Below, in pieces: positions 8,715 to 18,161 of a DNA stretch of 62,745 bases. How positions within the stretch are numbered: position 1 is the stretch's first letter; each line of letters begins with the position of its first letter. The notes under the pieces were generated by a model. It saw only the letters and a list, made by a program, of their open reading frames with translations. It did not search any database and was not told the origin of the DNA. Source of the stretch: a virus. Position numbers and translations under genes: made by a program. The DNA is taken from IMG/VR virus record IMGVR_UViG_3300030090_000213, positions 1 through 62,745 of that record, one strand, 5' to 3'.

Positions 8715-10465
8715 AAAAACTATTATTGCCTATACTTATAATATTAGCATTACCTCTAGTATTCCAAAGTACACCTACAGAAATATTAAAACTTAAAGTG
8801 TATGACACTTTTATAAAAATACCAGAAGAATCAGGCAATTTTGTCATACTTAATATTACTGAAGAAGATGTAGAGCGAGAAGGTGGTTATCCATTACCAA
8901 GACAAAGACTAGCTGAAATACAAATAGATTTACTTAATAAAGGTGCAGTAGGTATTGGTTGGGTTATATCTTTTCCACAAGCTGACAGAATGGGTGGTGA
9001 TGAAGTATTTGCTGCAGCACTAGAATATGCACCATCTGTAATAGCTATGTTTGAAGATGGCAAAGGTATTTATCCTGCTACATCTGGAACTGTTGTGCTT
9101 GGCGAAGATAATGGTGGTATAATAAGTTTGGGAGTGAAGGAAAACCATCCTCTCTTGTCAAATAAAACACTTCAAGGGTTAGCCATTGCTCCCACAGATG
9201 TTGACCAACTTGTAAGAAGAATACCTCTTTTAGTAAAAACTCCTAATAATGAATGGATTCCTAGTTTTGGAACACAGATATATAAAGCTTTATTTAATGT
9301 CAAAACTTACATTATAAAAACTAATGATAATGGTATATCAGAAATATCAATAAGAGGAATACCACCAGTTAAAACAGATAGTCTTGGGCGTAAGTGGATT
9401 TCTTGGGTTAATACTCCAGAAACTACATTACAAGAAATGGATGTTGCGGGTAAGTTTGTTTTTGTTGGTGTTACTGCAAATGGCGTTATGCCACAAATAG
9501 CAACACCTGTTGGTTTATTAGAACCACATAAAATTCAAACTGCACTTGCTGAATCAATATTAATACAAGATAGTCCTTATATACCTGATTGGCATTTAGC
9601 AGTTGAATTATTAATTTTAGTGATAACAGTAAGTTTGGTTTGGTTATGTGTAAATATTTTTGGAATGACGCTAGGAATAATATTTACTGGTCTATTATTT
9701 TTTTTAACAATATTTTCTGGACACTATCTAATACAGCTTGGAATACTAATAGATGTAAGTTGGACACTAATTTCACAATTTATAACAGCGTCAATAGGAT
9801 TTTATATAAGATTTAGAGAGCAATATAAATTAAGACAACAGATTAAAAAACAATTTGAACATTATTTAGACCCTAGACAAGTTAAAAAATTACAAGATAA
9901 CCCAGATTCTTTAGTATTAGGTGGTGAACGCAGATATTGTACATTTTTGTTTACAGATGTTAGAGGTTTTACTGCTATGTCTGAAAAGTTAGAACCAGAA
10001 GAAGTTACAGAAATAATGAATAAAGCCCTTACTATACAAGCAGATGCAGTTAAAAAGTATGGTGGTATGGTAGATAAATATATTGGTGATGCCATGATGG
10101 CTATTTTTAACGCACCGATTAACCTTCCAGACCATGAAACTTTATCTGTGTTATGTGCTGAAGAAATACAAGAAAATATTAAAAAAGCTAATTTAGGTGT
10201 TGAAATAGGAATAGGTGTTAATACTGGATATGCTGTTATAGGCAATATGGGAAGCGAAACTAGGTTTGATTATACCGCTATAGGTGATGCAGTAAACCTT
10301 GCTGCTAGGCTTGAAAGCTCTACAAAGGAAGTTGGAGAAGATATTGTTATTGGATATAATACAATTCATGTAGAAAATTTTAGTTCTGAAATAATATTAA
10401 AAGAATTAAAAAGTATATATGTAAAAGGTAAAGAAAAACCAATACAAATATATACAATAGATTAA
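8711..10465 (+). CDS. CHASE2 sensor with class III adenylate cyclase
   Basis: 584 aa. Order: N-terminal membrane helix, extracytoplasmic CHASE2 domain (about 25-290), three membrane spans (about 296-370), cytoplasmic class III cyclase domain (about 400-584). Catalytic positions are intact: the first metal Asp in FTDVRGF (~415), Lys and the second metal Asp in VDKYIGDAMM (~458), and FDYTAIGDAVNLAARLE carrying the Asn and Arg transition-state residues. The Lys/Asp pair favours ATP, so the likely product is cAMP. It is translationally coupled to the FecR gene. Transfer from a host locus is inferred. Confidence 0.9.
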   Translation: MKKLLLPILIILALPLVFQSTPTEILKLKVYDTFIKIPEESGNFVILNITEEDVEREGGYPLPRQRLAEIQIDLLNKGAVGIGWVISFPQADRMGGDEVFAAALEYAPSVIAMFEDGKGIYPATSGTVVLGEDNGGIISLGVKENHPLLSNKTLQGLAIAPTDVDQLVRRIPLLVKTPNNEWIPSFGTQIYKALFNVKTYIIKTNDNGISEISIRGIPPVKTDSLGRKWISWVNTPETTLQEMDVAGKFVFVGVTANGVMPQIATPVGLLEPHKIQTALAESILIQDSPYIPDWHLAVELLILVITVSLVWLCVNIFGMTLGIIFTGLLFFLTIFSGHYLIQLGILIDVSWTLISQFITASIGFYIRFREQYKLRQQIKKQFEHYLDPRQVKKLQDNPDSLVLGGERRYCTFLFTDVRGFTAMSEKLEPEEVTEIMNKALTIQADAVKKYGGMVDKYIGDAMMAIFNAPINLPDHETLSVLCAEEIQENIKKANLGVEIGIGVNTGYAVIGNMGSETRFDYTAIGDAVNLAARLESSTKEVGEDIVIGYNTIHVENFSSEIILKELKSIYVKGKEKPIQIYTID

Positions 10466-10478
10466 TTAAAGGAATTTT

Positions 10479-10958
10479 ATGAAAGCAATATTAAAAAATA
10501 TAGTAGGTGCTGTTGCACCAACATTAGGCACAGCAATTAGTGGACCTTTAGGTGGAATGGCTATGGGTAAAATAGCTGAAGTGTTAGGCGTATCTAATGA
10601 CCAAAAATCTATACAACAAGCTATACAAAATGCTACACCAGAGCAAATGCTAGAACTTAAAAAAGCTGAACAAGAGTTTGAAGTACAAATGAAAGAACTT
10701 GATGTAGATGTATTTAAGTTAGAAGTAGCAGATAAACAAAATGCTAGAGGTATGTTTAGCAAAGACTGGACTGCCCGTATTATAGGTTTATTTACCATAG
10801 GTGGTTTTTTAGGTTATATATTTTTAGTTACTTTACAACCACCAGAACAAAATTCTGAAGCACTTATAAATTTAGTGTTAGGTTATTTAGGAGGGTTAGC
10901 AAGTGCAATTATTTCGTTTTATTTCGGAGCATCTCATACCAGCGACAAAGGAGAATAA
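10479..10958 (+). CDS. Holin-like protein, 159 aa
   Basis: A hydrophobic N-terminal segment (VGAVAPTLGTAISGPLGGMAM) is followed by a charged helical middle and two C-terminal spans (about 98-118 and 127-150). This resembles three-segment phage holins encoded directly before an endolysin. It begins after AAAGGA and ends one base before the lysozyme ATG. Confidence 0.7.
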   Translation: MKAILKNIVGAVAPTLGTAISGPLGGMAMGKIAEVLGVSNDQKSIQQAIQNATPEQMLELKKAEQEFEVQMKELDVDVFKLEVADKQNARGMFSKDWTARIIGLFTIGGFLGYIFLVTLQPPEQNSEALINLVLGYLGGLASAIISFYFGASHTSDKGE

Positions 10959-10959
10959 C

Positions 10960-11409
10960 ATGAATATATCACAAGAGGGTTTATCTTTAATTAAAAAGTT
11001 TGAGGGTTGTGAGCTTGAAGCTTACAAATGTGCAGCAGGAGTTTGGACAATAGGTTATGGTTCAACTAAAGGTGTAAAAGAGGGTGATACTATTACCCAA
11101 GAAGAAGCTGATGAATTGTTATTACACGAAATGGAAGAATACGAAGGTTATATAAATGACTTGGTTGAAACTAATTTAAAACAAAACGAATTTGATGCTA
11201 TGGTTTCATGGGTATTTAATCTTGGACCAGCTAATTTAAAAAATTCAACTTTGTTAAAAGTGTTAAATAGTTCACATCCAGATTGGAATGATGTACCAGC
11301 ACAAATAAAAAGATGGAATAAAGCTGGTGGAAAGGTTTTACAAGGTCTAATAAGAAGAAGAGAAGCAGAAGCCTTACTATTTGAAGGCAAAGAATGGCAT
11401 GAGGTTTAA
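10960..11409 (+). CDS. T4-type lysozyme (endolysin, GH24)
   Basis: 149 aa from the ATG at 10960, behind AAAGGAG. The GH24 triad has T4-like spacing: E15 (KKFEG), C24 and T30 (GVWTIGYGST); T4 uses E11, D20 and T26. Cys at the Asp position is found in other phage lysozymes and is tolerated in T4 lysozyme. MVSWVFNLG and LIRRREAEALL complete the fold. It cleaves peptidoglycan; no signal-arrest segment is seen, so export would rely on the upstream holin. Confidence 0.93.
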   Translation: MNISQEGLSLIKKFEGCELEAYKCAAGVWTIGYGSTKGVKEGDTITQEEADELLLHEMEEYEGYINDLVETNLKQNEFDAMVSWVFNLGPANLKNSTLLKVLNSSHPDWNDVPAQIKRWNKAGGKVLQGLIRRREAEALLFEGKEWHEV

Positions 11410-11411
11410 CT

Positions 11412-13268
11412 ATGCCATTAGCAAAGTATGTATTTAAACCAGGTATAAATAAAGAAGGTACTAATTATAGTAATGAAGGTGGCTGGTTTGATGCAGATAA
11501 AGTTAGATTTCGTAAAGGTAGACCTGAAAGAATAGGTGGTTGGCAAAAACAAAGCACAGATAGTTTTATAGGTACTTGTAGAAAAATTTATCCTTATAAA
11601 GTAGCTGATGGTACTGATTATATAACTTTAGGCACTCATCAAAAATTTTATGTATTACAAGGTAATGTTTATTACGATGTAACACCTATTAGAAGTACAA
11701 CATCTGCAGGAGATGTAACATTTGCAGCAACAGATGGAAGTACAACTATTACAGCTACAGATACTTCTCATGGTGCAGTAGAAGGAGATTTTGTTACATT
11801 TAGTAATGCTGCTAGTCTAGGTGGTAATATTACTGCTGCAGTTTTAAATCAAGAGTATCAAATAGATAGTGTTCCAACTGCTAACACATTTACTTTTACA
11901 GCTACTGCAACTGCTAATTCAAGTGATGAAAGTGGTAATGGTGGTAGTTCTACAGTTGGTACATATCAATTAAATTCTGGATTAGATGTTTATGTTAAAT
12001 CTACTGGCTGGGGTTCAGGTACATGGGGTGCTGGAAGTTGGGGTGCTGCTACTGATTTATCTTTTACTAATCAATTAAGATTATGGTCAATAGATAATTT
12101 TGGTGATGATACAGTATTAAATCCAAGAGCTGGTGGTATTTTTTATTGGGATGAATCTTCTGGATTAAGCACAAGAGCAGTTAATATTTCTACTTTAAGT
12201 GGTGCTAGTGATGTACCAACAGCAGTATTACAAACAATGATTTCTGATGTTGATAAACACGCAATAGCTTTTGGTTGTAATCCAATAGGTTCTTCTGCTA
12301 TTGACCCTTTATTAGTAAGATTTTCAGATACAGAAAGTATTACAGATTGGACACCAACTGCAATAAATCAAGCAGGTGGAGTTCAACTATCTATGGGTTC
12401 AACCATTATAGGTGCATTAAGAACAAGACAAGAAATACTTATTTGGACAGACGCAGGTATAATTTCCATGAGATTTGTAGGTGCACCATTTGTATTTTCA
12501 TTTAATGAAGTAGCTCATGGACCATCTTTAATTGGACCTAATGCAGCAGTAAATGCTAATAATAGTGTTTATTTTATGGATAATGGTGGATTTTATATTT
12601 ATTCAGGTTCTGCACAAAGACTACCTTGTACTGTATTAGATTATGTTTTAAGTGATTTGAATCAAGGACAGGCACATAAAGTATTTGGTGCAGTCAATGA
12701 TAGTGCTAATGAAATTATGTGGTTTTATCCTTCAGGTACAAATACAGAAATAGATAAATATGTTATGTATAACTATTTAGAACAAGTATGGTCTATTGGT
12801 ACAACATCAGATAATTTTGTAAGAACTGCTTGGGATGAAGCTTTAATTTTAAATAACCCAATAGCAGCAAGTAAAAATGATAGTACAGTAAATGTTAATT
12901 ATCTTTATGCACATGAAATAGGACATGGAGACGATGGTAGTAATTTTAGTGCATATATAGAATCTAGTGATTTTGACTTAGACCCTGATGGTGAAAAGTT
13001 TATAGCGGTAAATAGAATAATACCTGATATACAATTTAGAGACCAACAATCTACATCTGATGATGTAACTATTACAATTAAAGGTAGAAATTATCCATTA
13101 GAAGATTTATCTACTTTATCTACTGTATCAGTTACACCAGCTTCAACATTTACTAATACAAGAGCTAGAAGTAGACAATGTGCAATAAGAGTATCTAATT
13201 CATCTAATGATTATGGTTGGAGACTTGGTGATTTAAGATTAGATATAAGACCAGATGGTAAAAGATAA
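11412..13268 (+). CDS. P22 gp10-like packaged-DNA stabilisation / tail hub protein
   Basis: 618 aa. The N-terminus KYVFKPGINKEGTNYSNEGG, with DADKVRFRKGRPERIGGW, is characteristic of the family often annotated as phage stabilisation protein (P22 gp10-like). The rest is beta-rich with many Trp, Gly, Ser and Thr residues. In P22, gp10 plugs the portal after packaging and joins the tail needle. Its TAA overlaps the next ATG. Confidence 0.72.
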   Translation: MPLAKYVFKPGINKEGTNYSNEGGWFDADKVRFRKGRPERIGGWQKQSTDSFIGTCRKIYPYKVADGTDYITLGTHQKFYVLQGNVYYDVTPIRSTTSAGDVTFAATDGSTTITATDTSHGAVEGDFVTFSNAASLGGNITAAVLNQEYQIDSVPTANTFTFTATATANSSDESGNGGSSTVGTYQLNSGLDVYVKSTGWGSGTWGAGSWGAATDLSFTNQLRLWSIDNFGDDTVLNPRAGGIFYWDESSGLSTRAVNISTLSGASDVPTAVLQTMISDVDKHAIAFGCNPIGSSAIDPLLVRFSDTESITDWTPTAINQAGGVQLSMGSTIIGALRTRQEILIWTDAGIISMRFVGAPFVFSFNEVAHGPSLIGPNAAVNANNSVYFMDNGGFYIYSGSAQRLPCTVLDYVLSDLNQGQAHKVFGAVNDSANEIMWFYPSGTNTEIDKYVMYNYLEQVWSIGTTSDNFVRTAWDEALILNNPIAASKNDSTVNVNYLYAHEIGHGDDGSNFSAYIESSDFDLDPDGEKFIAVNRIIPDIQFRDQQSTSDDVTITIKGRNYPLEDLSTLSTVSVTPASTFTNTRARSRQCAIRVSNSSNDYGWRLGDLRLDIRPDGKR

Positions 13269-13471
13269 TGGCAAATCCTAAATCAATAGTATTACCTTTA
13301 GCACAACAAGAATATAGTTCCGCAGATGAGGCAGTTACAAGAAGAATAATGGAACAAGCAATACAAGATTTAGCTATAGAAGTAGATAAATTACAAAGAT
13401 TACAAAGTGTTGTAGTTAGTAAAGGTTTAAAAAGACATCAATTTTTATTAATGGGAATGAAGCATGGCTGA
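13268..13471 (+). CDS. Small helical virion-cluster protein, 67 aa
   Basis: Coupled to the stabilisation protein by TAATG and overlapping the next gene by eight bases. Residues 20-48 are a charged helix (EQAIQDLAIEVDKLQRLQ). I know no function for it. It lies between structural genes, so a small tail or ejection component is likely. Confidence 0.6.
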   Translation: MANPKSIVLPLAQQEYSSADEAVTRRIMEQAIQDLAIEVDKLQRLQSVVVSKGLKRHQFLLMGMKHG

Positions 13472-13805
13472 TAATTTAAAAGTTTTAGGTCAAGTTGACC
13501 CTGCAGCAACAACAACAACTACACTTTATACTGTGCCTAATATGACACAAACAACAGTTAGCTCTATAGTTGCAGCAAATAGAACAGGTTCTGCAATAAC
13601 ATTTAGATTAAGTGTTCATGTAGCTGGTGCAGGTGCAGATGATAAACAATATCTTTATTATGATAAATCAGTAGCAGCAAATGATTCTTTAGCAATAGTT
13701 TTAGGCATTACATTAAATCAGACAGATGTCGTAAAAGTTTATACAAGTGCAGTAGATATGAGTTTCAATATGTTTGGTTGTGAAACCAAAGAGGAAGATA
13801 GATAA
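13464..13805 (+). CDS. Small beta-rich virion protein, 113 aa
   Basis: A Thr/Ala/Val-rich sequence with LGQVDPAATTTTTLYTVPN at the start and alternating hydrophobic residues throughout, as in small capsid or tail accessory proteins of marine phages. No specific family is assigned. It is followed three bases later by the large Pro-rich protein. Confidence 0.65.
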   Translation: MADNLKVLGQVDPAATTTTTLYTVPNMTQTTVSSIVAANRTGSAITFRLSVHVAGAGADDKQYLYYDKSVAANDSLAIVLGITLNQTDVVKVYTSAVDMSFNMFGCETKEEDR

Positions 13806-13807
13806 AT

Positions 13808-16258
13808 ATGGATATAAAACAACAAACCAAAAATGTAGCAGCACAAGGTCGTTTTGGCGATTCTATGTTACTTCATGTAAATCCTGCAGAAGTTAAAGGG
13901 TTAGCATCTGCTATGCCTATAACAATGAATCCAGAAACAGGACAGCCAGAGGCTTTTTTACCTTTCTTAGCACCTATGTTAGGTAGTTTAATAGCACCAA
14001 CAATTTTAGCTGGAACAGGATTATCAGCAGCAGCTATGGCAGGTATAGGAGCAGGTTTAGCTACTTATGCACAAACAGGTGGTTCTGGAAGTAAAGCATT
14101 AATATCAGGTCTTACAGCAGGTTTAGGAACAAAAGCTTTAGAAGGTGTAGCAAATCCAGGTTTAGATGCAGCTATAGCCGATGCACAAGTTACAGCAGGT
14201 ATAGGTACACCTGTTGACCCAAGTTTTGTTGGACCTGTAACACCACCTACAAGTTTTGCACAAACACCACCTACAACTTTAGCTGGTCAACAAGCTGCAG
14301 AACAAGCAGTAAGACAAACTGTAGGTGGACCAGTATCATCTTTACAAAAAATATTTAGTCCTGGATTAGATGAAGGTGTAAAATCATTAGGAAGTGCAGC
14401 AATGACTCCTACTGGTATGTTAGCAGGAACTGCAGCAGGTACTGGAGCTGTAATGCAATCACAAGAAGAGTTTGAAAGACAAATGGCTGAACTTGCATTA
14501 GATGAAGAAGAGCGTAAAAAAAGAATGTATGAAATGTACCCTGAACAAATACCAATAGCTTCAGGTGGTAGCACTAATTTTGCAGATGGCGGTAAAACAG
14601 GTTTTCAAAGAGGTCGTAATGTTTATTCAAACTATGACCCAATGATGAATATGAATTTTAATCCAATTCAAAATAGTTACCAAACTACTACTAGACAAGT
14701 TAGACCAATTACACCTGGATTTATGGCAGGTTTTTCTCCTGAATATAGATATTTTCAAGGCAATGACCCAAAAAGATATTTAACAAGATATGCTGGAAAT
14801 ATAGAAGATAGTAGTAATCCACAAACTTATGGATTTCAACCACCAGTACAACCATTATCTCCTCGTCAATTTATTAACGAAGGTAGATATATGCCTCCTC
14901 TAAGATTTGGTGGATATGGCAATCCTTTTATGCAAACACCAAGTTATAGAAGTTTTTATGGTAATCCTCAAATGGGTGGCATGATTAATCCTTATGCAAG
15001 ATTTAGACAACAACCTATACAACCATATTTCCCACCACCTCCAGTTTATACACCACCACCTAGAGATGATGTACCTCCTCCAAGAGATGATATACCACCA
15101 CCAGATATTCCACCACCTGATGATAATATAGGTCGTAAAGGTACACCTAGAAATATAACACCTATAATTCCACCAGATGATTTTGTTACTCGTGGACCTG
15201 TAAGAGGAGGTATGAATCGTGAAAATCCAGTACCTATAACTACACCACCTCCTACAATAACAATACCTATTGAAGGTGGAGCAGATGTAACAATACCTGA
15301 TTTTAGTAAAATAAATACTCCAATAACTCCTCCTATGATTAAAGGTTTAGAAGATAGAGATGCTATGCGTCAAGAACGACCATTAGGAAGTTTTGAAAAT
15401 CCTTTGTTTACTCAGATAGGTGTAGGATTAACAGGCACACCAATAGAGGAAAGAAATAAGCGTCTGTTGAGACCAATAGAAATTCCTAAAGGTAGTGATG
15501 AAATGTCTATAGATAGAGTAGCACCTACAGATGATATGGCTAGATTACCTGGACTACCATTACAAGCAAACCCAGCACCGATTATACCGCCTCCTGTAAC
15601 ACCTCCAACTCTTCCAACTCCATCAGCACCAGCTAATAATCCTCCTCAAATGTCTATTGGTGGACCAGGTGGTTCTAAAAATGATATGTTTAGATTTGTT
15701 AAACCAACAGCTATGTTTGCAGAAGGTAAAGATACTGATAAAGAATTACCTAATGAAGGATTAAAAGCTTTAGCTAAAACAGAAAAAGGTAAAAAAGTTG
15801 TAGAAGCAATGGGTTATCAAGAAGGTGGACCAACAGATATAATGCAAGACCCAATAACACAAGAAGTTATACAGTTTATTCTTGGTGAATCTGATAATAG
15901 CGATATAGTTAATCAATTTTTACAAAAATATGGTCAAGAACAATTTTTAATGTTAAGAGATATGATATTAAAACAAGCTGCAGGTAATGTAGATGCACAA
16001 ACAGAAGGACTAATACAAGGTGTTGGTAATAGTGGCATGGCAGATGATTTACCTATGAATATAGGTAATAAACCTATAGCTGCTGTATCACAAGATGAAT
16101 ATATTATTCCAGCAGATGTTGTATCTATGTTAGGCGATGGTAGTTCTGATGCAGGTTCTAAACAATTAGATGGTATGTTAGATAGAGTTAGAATGGCTAA
16201 GACTGGTGGTAAAACACAAGCTCCACCATTAAATCCAAATAAGGTATTACCAGCATGA
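13808..16258 (+). CDS. Large Pro-rich internal/virion protein, 816 aa
   Basis: Residues 30-120 are Ala/Gly-rich and hydrophobic (AGTGLSAAAMAGIGAGLATY), as in ejected membrane-interacting proteins. Residues ~255-640 are Pro/Tyr/Asn-rich and low in complexity (PPPVYTPPPRDDVPPP). The C-terminus has a globular segment (PITQEVIQFILGESDNSDI, then DEYIIPADVVSMLGDGSSDAG). The last part recalls proteins encoded next to phage ejection proteins. A DNA-ejection role is inferred from position. Confidence 0.65.
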   Translation: MDIKQQTKNVAAQGRFGDSMLLHVNPAEVKGLASAMPITMNPETGQPEAFLPFLAPMLGSLIAPTILAGTGLSAAAMAGIGAGLATYAQTGGSGSKALISGLTAGLGTKALEGVANPGLDAAIADAQVTAGIGTPVDPSFVGPVTPPTSFAQTPPTTLAGQQAAEQAVRQTVGGPVSSLQKIFSPGLDEGVKSLGSAAMTPTGMLAGTAAGTGAVMQSQEEFERQMAELALDEEERKKRMYEMYPEQIPIASGGSTNFADGGKTGFQRGRNVYSNYDPMMNMNFNPIQNSYQTTTRQVRPITPGFMAGFSPEYRYFQGNDPKRYLTRYAGNIEDSSNPQTYGFQPPVQPLSPRQFINEGRYMPPLRFGGYGNPFMQTPSYRSFYGNPQMGGMINPYARFRQQPIQPYFPPPPVYTPPPRDDVPPPRDDIPPPDIPPPDDNIGRKGTPRNITPIIPPDDFVTRGPVRGGMNRENPVPITTPPPTITIPIEGGADVTIPDFSKINTPITPPMIKGLEDRDAMRQERPLGSFENPLFTQIGVGLTGTPIEERNKRLLRPIEIPKGSDEMSIDRVAPTDDMARLPGLPLQANPAPIIPPPVTPPTLPTPSAPANNPPQMSIGGPGGSKNDMFRFVKPTAMFAEGKDTDKELPNEGLKALAKTEKGKKVVEAMGYQEGGPTDIMQDPITQEVIQFILGESDNSDIVNQFLQKYGQEQFLMLRDMILKQAAGNVDAQTEGLIQGVGNSGMADDLPMNIGNKPIAAVSQDEYIIPADVVSMLGDGSSDAGSKQLDGMLDRVRMAKTGGKTQAPPLNPNKVLPA

Positions 16259-16734
16259 ATCAAATAGCAGAAAAAATAGAACTAGAAACAGAACATAATT
16301 TTGAAATATCACTTGTGCCAGATGATAGATTAACTTTAGTTTGGAAACAATGTGAAAAACATTTACAAAAATCTTGTAATCGTTCTAATGGTAGAGCTTT
16401 ACCTAAAGATATATTTTATGACTGTTTAAATAAACAAGCTTCTTTATGGATTATATTTGATAAAGAAACATTAGATATATTTGGATGTTCTATAACAAAG
16501 ATAGTTGAATATCCAACTGGTAAAAGAATGTTAAATATAGACCATATTGGCGGTAAAAAAATGGATGAATGGATTGATAGAGGTCTTGAAGTTATAAACA
16601 AATGGGCTAAAAGTAATGAATGTGTAGGCATAGAAGGTATTGGTAGAGCAGGTTTTTGGAATTGGATTAAAGATAGACAAGGATGGGAAAAAACAGCAAT
16701 CTTTTTTGAATATGAATTTAAGGAGAATGAATAA
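16255..16734 (+). CDS. GNAT-like protein, 159 aa
   Basis: It overlaps the previous stop (ATGA). The pattern GRALPKDIFYDCLNKQASLWII, FGCSITKIVEYPTGKRMLNIDHIGG and then WAKSNECVGIEGIGRAGF follows a GNAT-like acyltransferase fold that many phages carry next to tail and ejection genes. The acetyl-CoA loop is weak, so catalysis is uncertain. Confidence 0.6.
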   Translation: MNQIAEKIELETEHNFEISLVPDDRLTLVWKQCEKHLQKSCNRSNGRALPKDIFYDCLNKQASLWIIFDKETLDIFGCSITKIVEYPTGKRMLNIDHIGGKKMDEWIDRGLEVINKWAKSNECVGIEGIGRAGFWNWIKDRQGWEKTAIFFEYEFKENE

Positions 16735-18161
16735 TGGGTGGAAGAAGTAAAAGCTCACCAGCACCAACAGAAACAAGAGTAACTCAAACAGATTTACCAG
16801 AATATGTACAACCATATTTTGAACGACTCCTAAAAAGAGGAGAAGCTGAATCTAATCAACCATATACTCCATATGGTGGTGAAAGAATAGCTTATTTTTC
16901 TCCTGATGAATTAGCTAGTCAAGGTATGACAAGAGGTTATGCACAAGCAGGAACTCCACCAGAATATCAACTAGCTTCACAAAGAGCTGCTATGTTAGGT
17001 GGACCATATGGTTCTGGTTATCAAGCTGATTATTTAGGCAATACATATGATGCACAAGGATATGGCTCTGGCTATCAAGCTGGTTTAGTAGGTTCTGATT
17101 ATCAAGCAGCAGCTATGGGTCCAGGTTATCAAGCACAACAATATACACCTACATATCAAGCAAGAAGTGCTGGACCTGATTATAATGTTTTAGGCTATGA
17201 ATCTAATATAAATAGATTTATGAGTCCTTATCAACAAGCTGTAACTGATATACAAAAAAGAGAAGCTATAAGACAATCAGAAATGATAGGTGATAAAACT
17301 GCTGATTCTGCAGCTATGTCTGGTGGTCTTGGTGGTTATCGTGAAGCTATTTTACAAGCAGAAAGAGAGCGTAATTTAGGTCAACAACTTGATGATATTC
17401 AAGCAAAAGGTAGTTTAGGTGCTTTTCAGTCAGCACAAGCACAACTTGCAGCAGAAAGAGCAGCACAATTAGATGCTTCAAGATTTGGTTTGCAACAATT
17501 TACTGCAGAAGAACAAGCAAGACAAGCACAAGAAAGATTTGGACAAAGTGCATATGGATTAGAAGAAGGTTCTTTCCAAAGACAAACACAATTAGATACA
17601 CAAAGATATCAAGCAGGTGAAGCTGCAAGACAAGCAGCAGCTAAATTAGGATTAACAGCAGCACAACAAAACGAAGCAGCACGACAAGCACAAGAAAAAT
17701 ATATGCAAAGTGCATATGCTCAATCAGAAAAAGCTTTCCAAGAACAAGGAAAACAAGATATTGCTGCTTACCAAGCTAGAGAAGCTGCTAGACAAGCACA
17801 AGAAAAACTTGGTCAATCAGCTTATGATATGTCTCAACGATATGGTTTGGCATCTGTAGATGCTCTTAGAGATGTTGGTGGAGATATACAAGATGATGTA
17901 AGACAAAGAATAGCTGCATTAACAGGTATAGGTGCACAACAAAGAGCAATGCAACAAGCATCTATGGATATGGGTTATCAAGACTTTTTAAGACAACAAG
18001 GTTTTGGTCAACAACAATTAGGTTTCTTAGGTGGATTATTAAGAGGTGTGCCTGTTCAACCACAACAACAAATAAGCACTTTTCAACAACAACCAGGATT
18101 ATTCCAATCAGCTTTAGGTATGGGATTACAAGGACTGGGTTTATATAAAGGATTAGCATAA
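16734..18161 (+). CDS. Gln/Ala-rich internal virion protein with YQA repeats
   Basis: 475 aa. Residues ~90-150 carry about seven imperfect repeats around GxGYQAxxxG. Residues 170-400 are a long Gln/Ala/Arg-rich helical region with repeated EAARQAQEKxGQSAY units, suggesting an extended coiled coil. The C-terminus is Gln/Gly-rich. This fits an ejection-type internal protein. It starts one base before the previous stop ends. Confidence 0.65.
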   Translation: MGGRSKSSPAPTETRVTQTDLPEYVQPYFERLLKRGEAESNQPYTPYGGERIAYFSPDELASQGMTRGYAQAGTPPEYQLASQRAAMLGGPYGSGYQADYLGNTYDAQGYGSGYQAGLVGSDYQAAAMGPGYQAQQYTPTYQARSAGPDYNVLGYESNINRFMSPYQQAVTDIQKREAIRQSEMIGDKTADSAAMSGGLGGYREAILQAERERNLGQQLDDIQAKGSLGAFQSAQAQLAAERAAQLDASRFGLQQFTAEEQARQAQERFGQSAYGLEEGSFQRQTQLDTQRYQAGEAARQAAAKLGLTAAQQNEAARQAQEKYMQSAYAQSEKAFQEQGKQDIAAYQAREAARQAQEKLGQSAYDMSQRYGLASVDALRDVGGDIQDDVRQRIAALTGIGAQQRAMQQASMDMGYQDFLRQQGFGQQQLGFLGGLLRGVPVQPQQQISTFQQQPGLFQSALGMGLQGLGLYKGLA

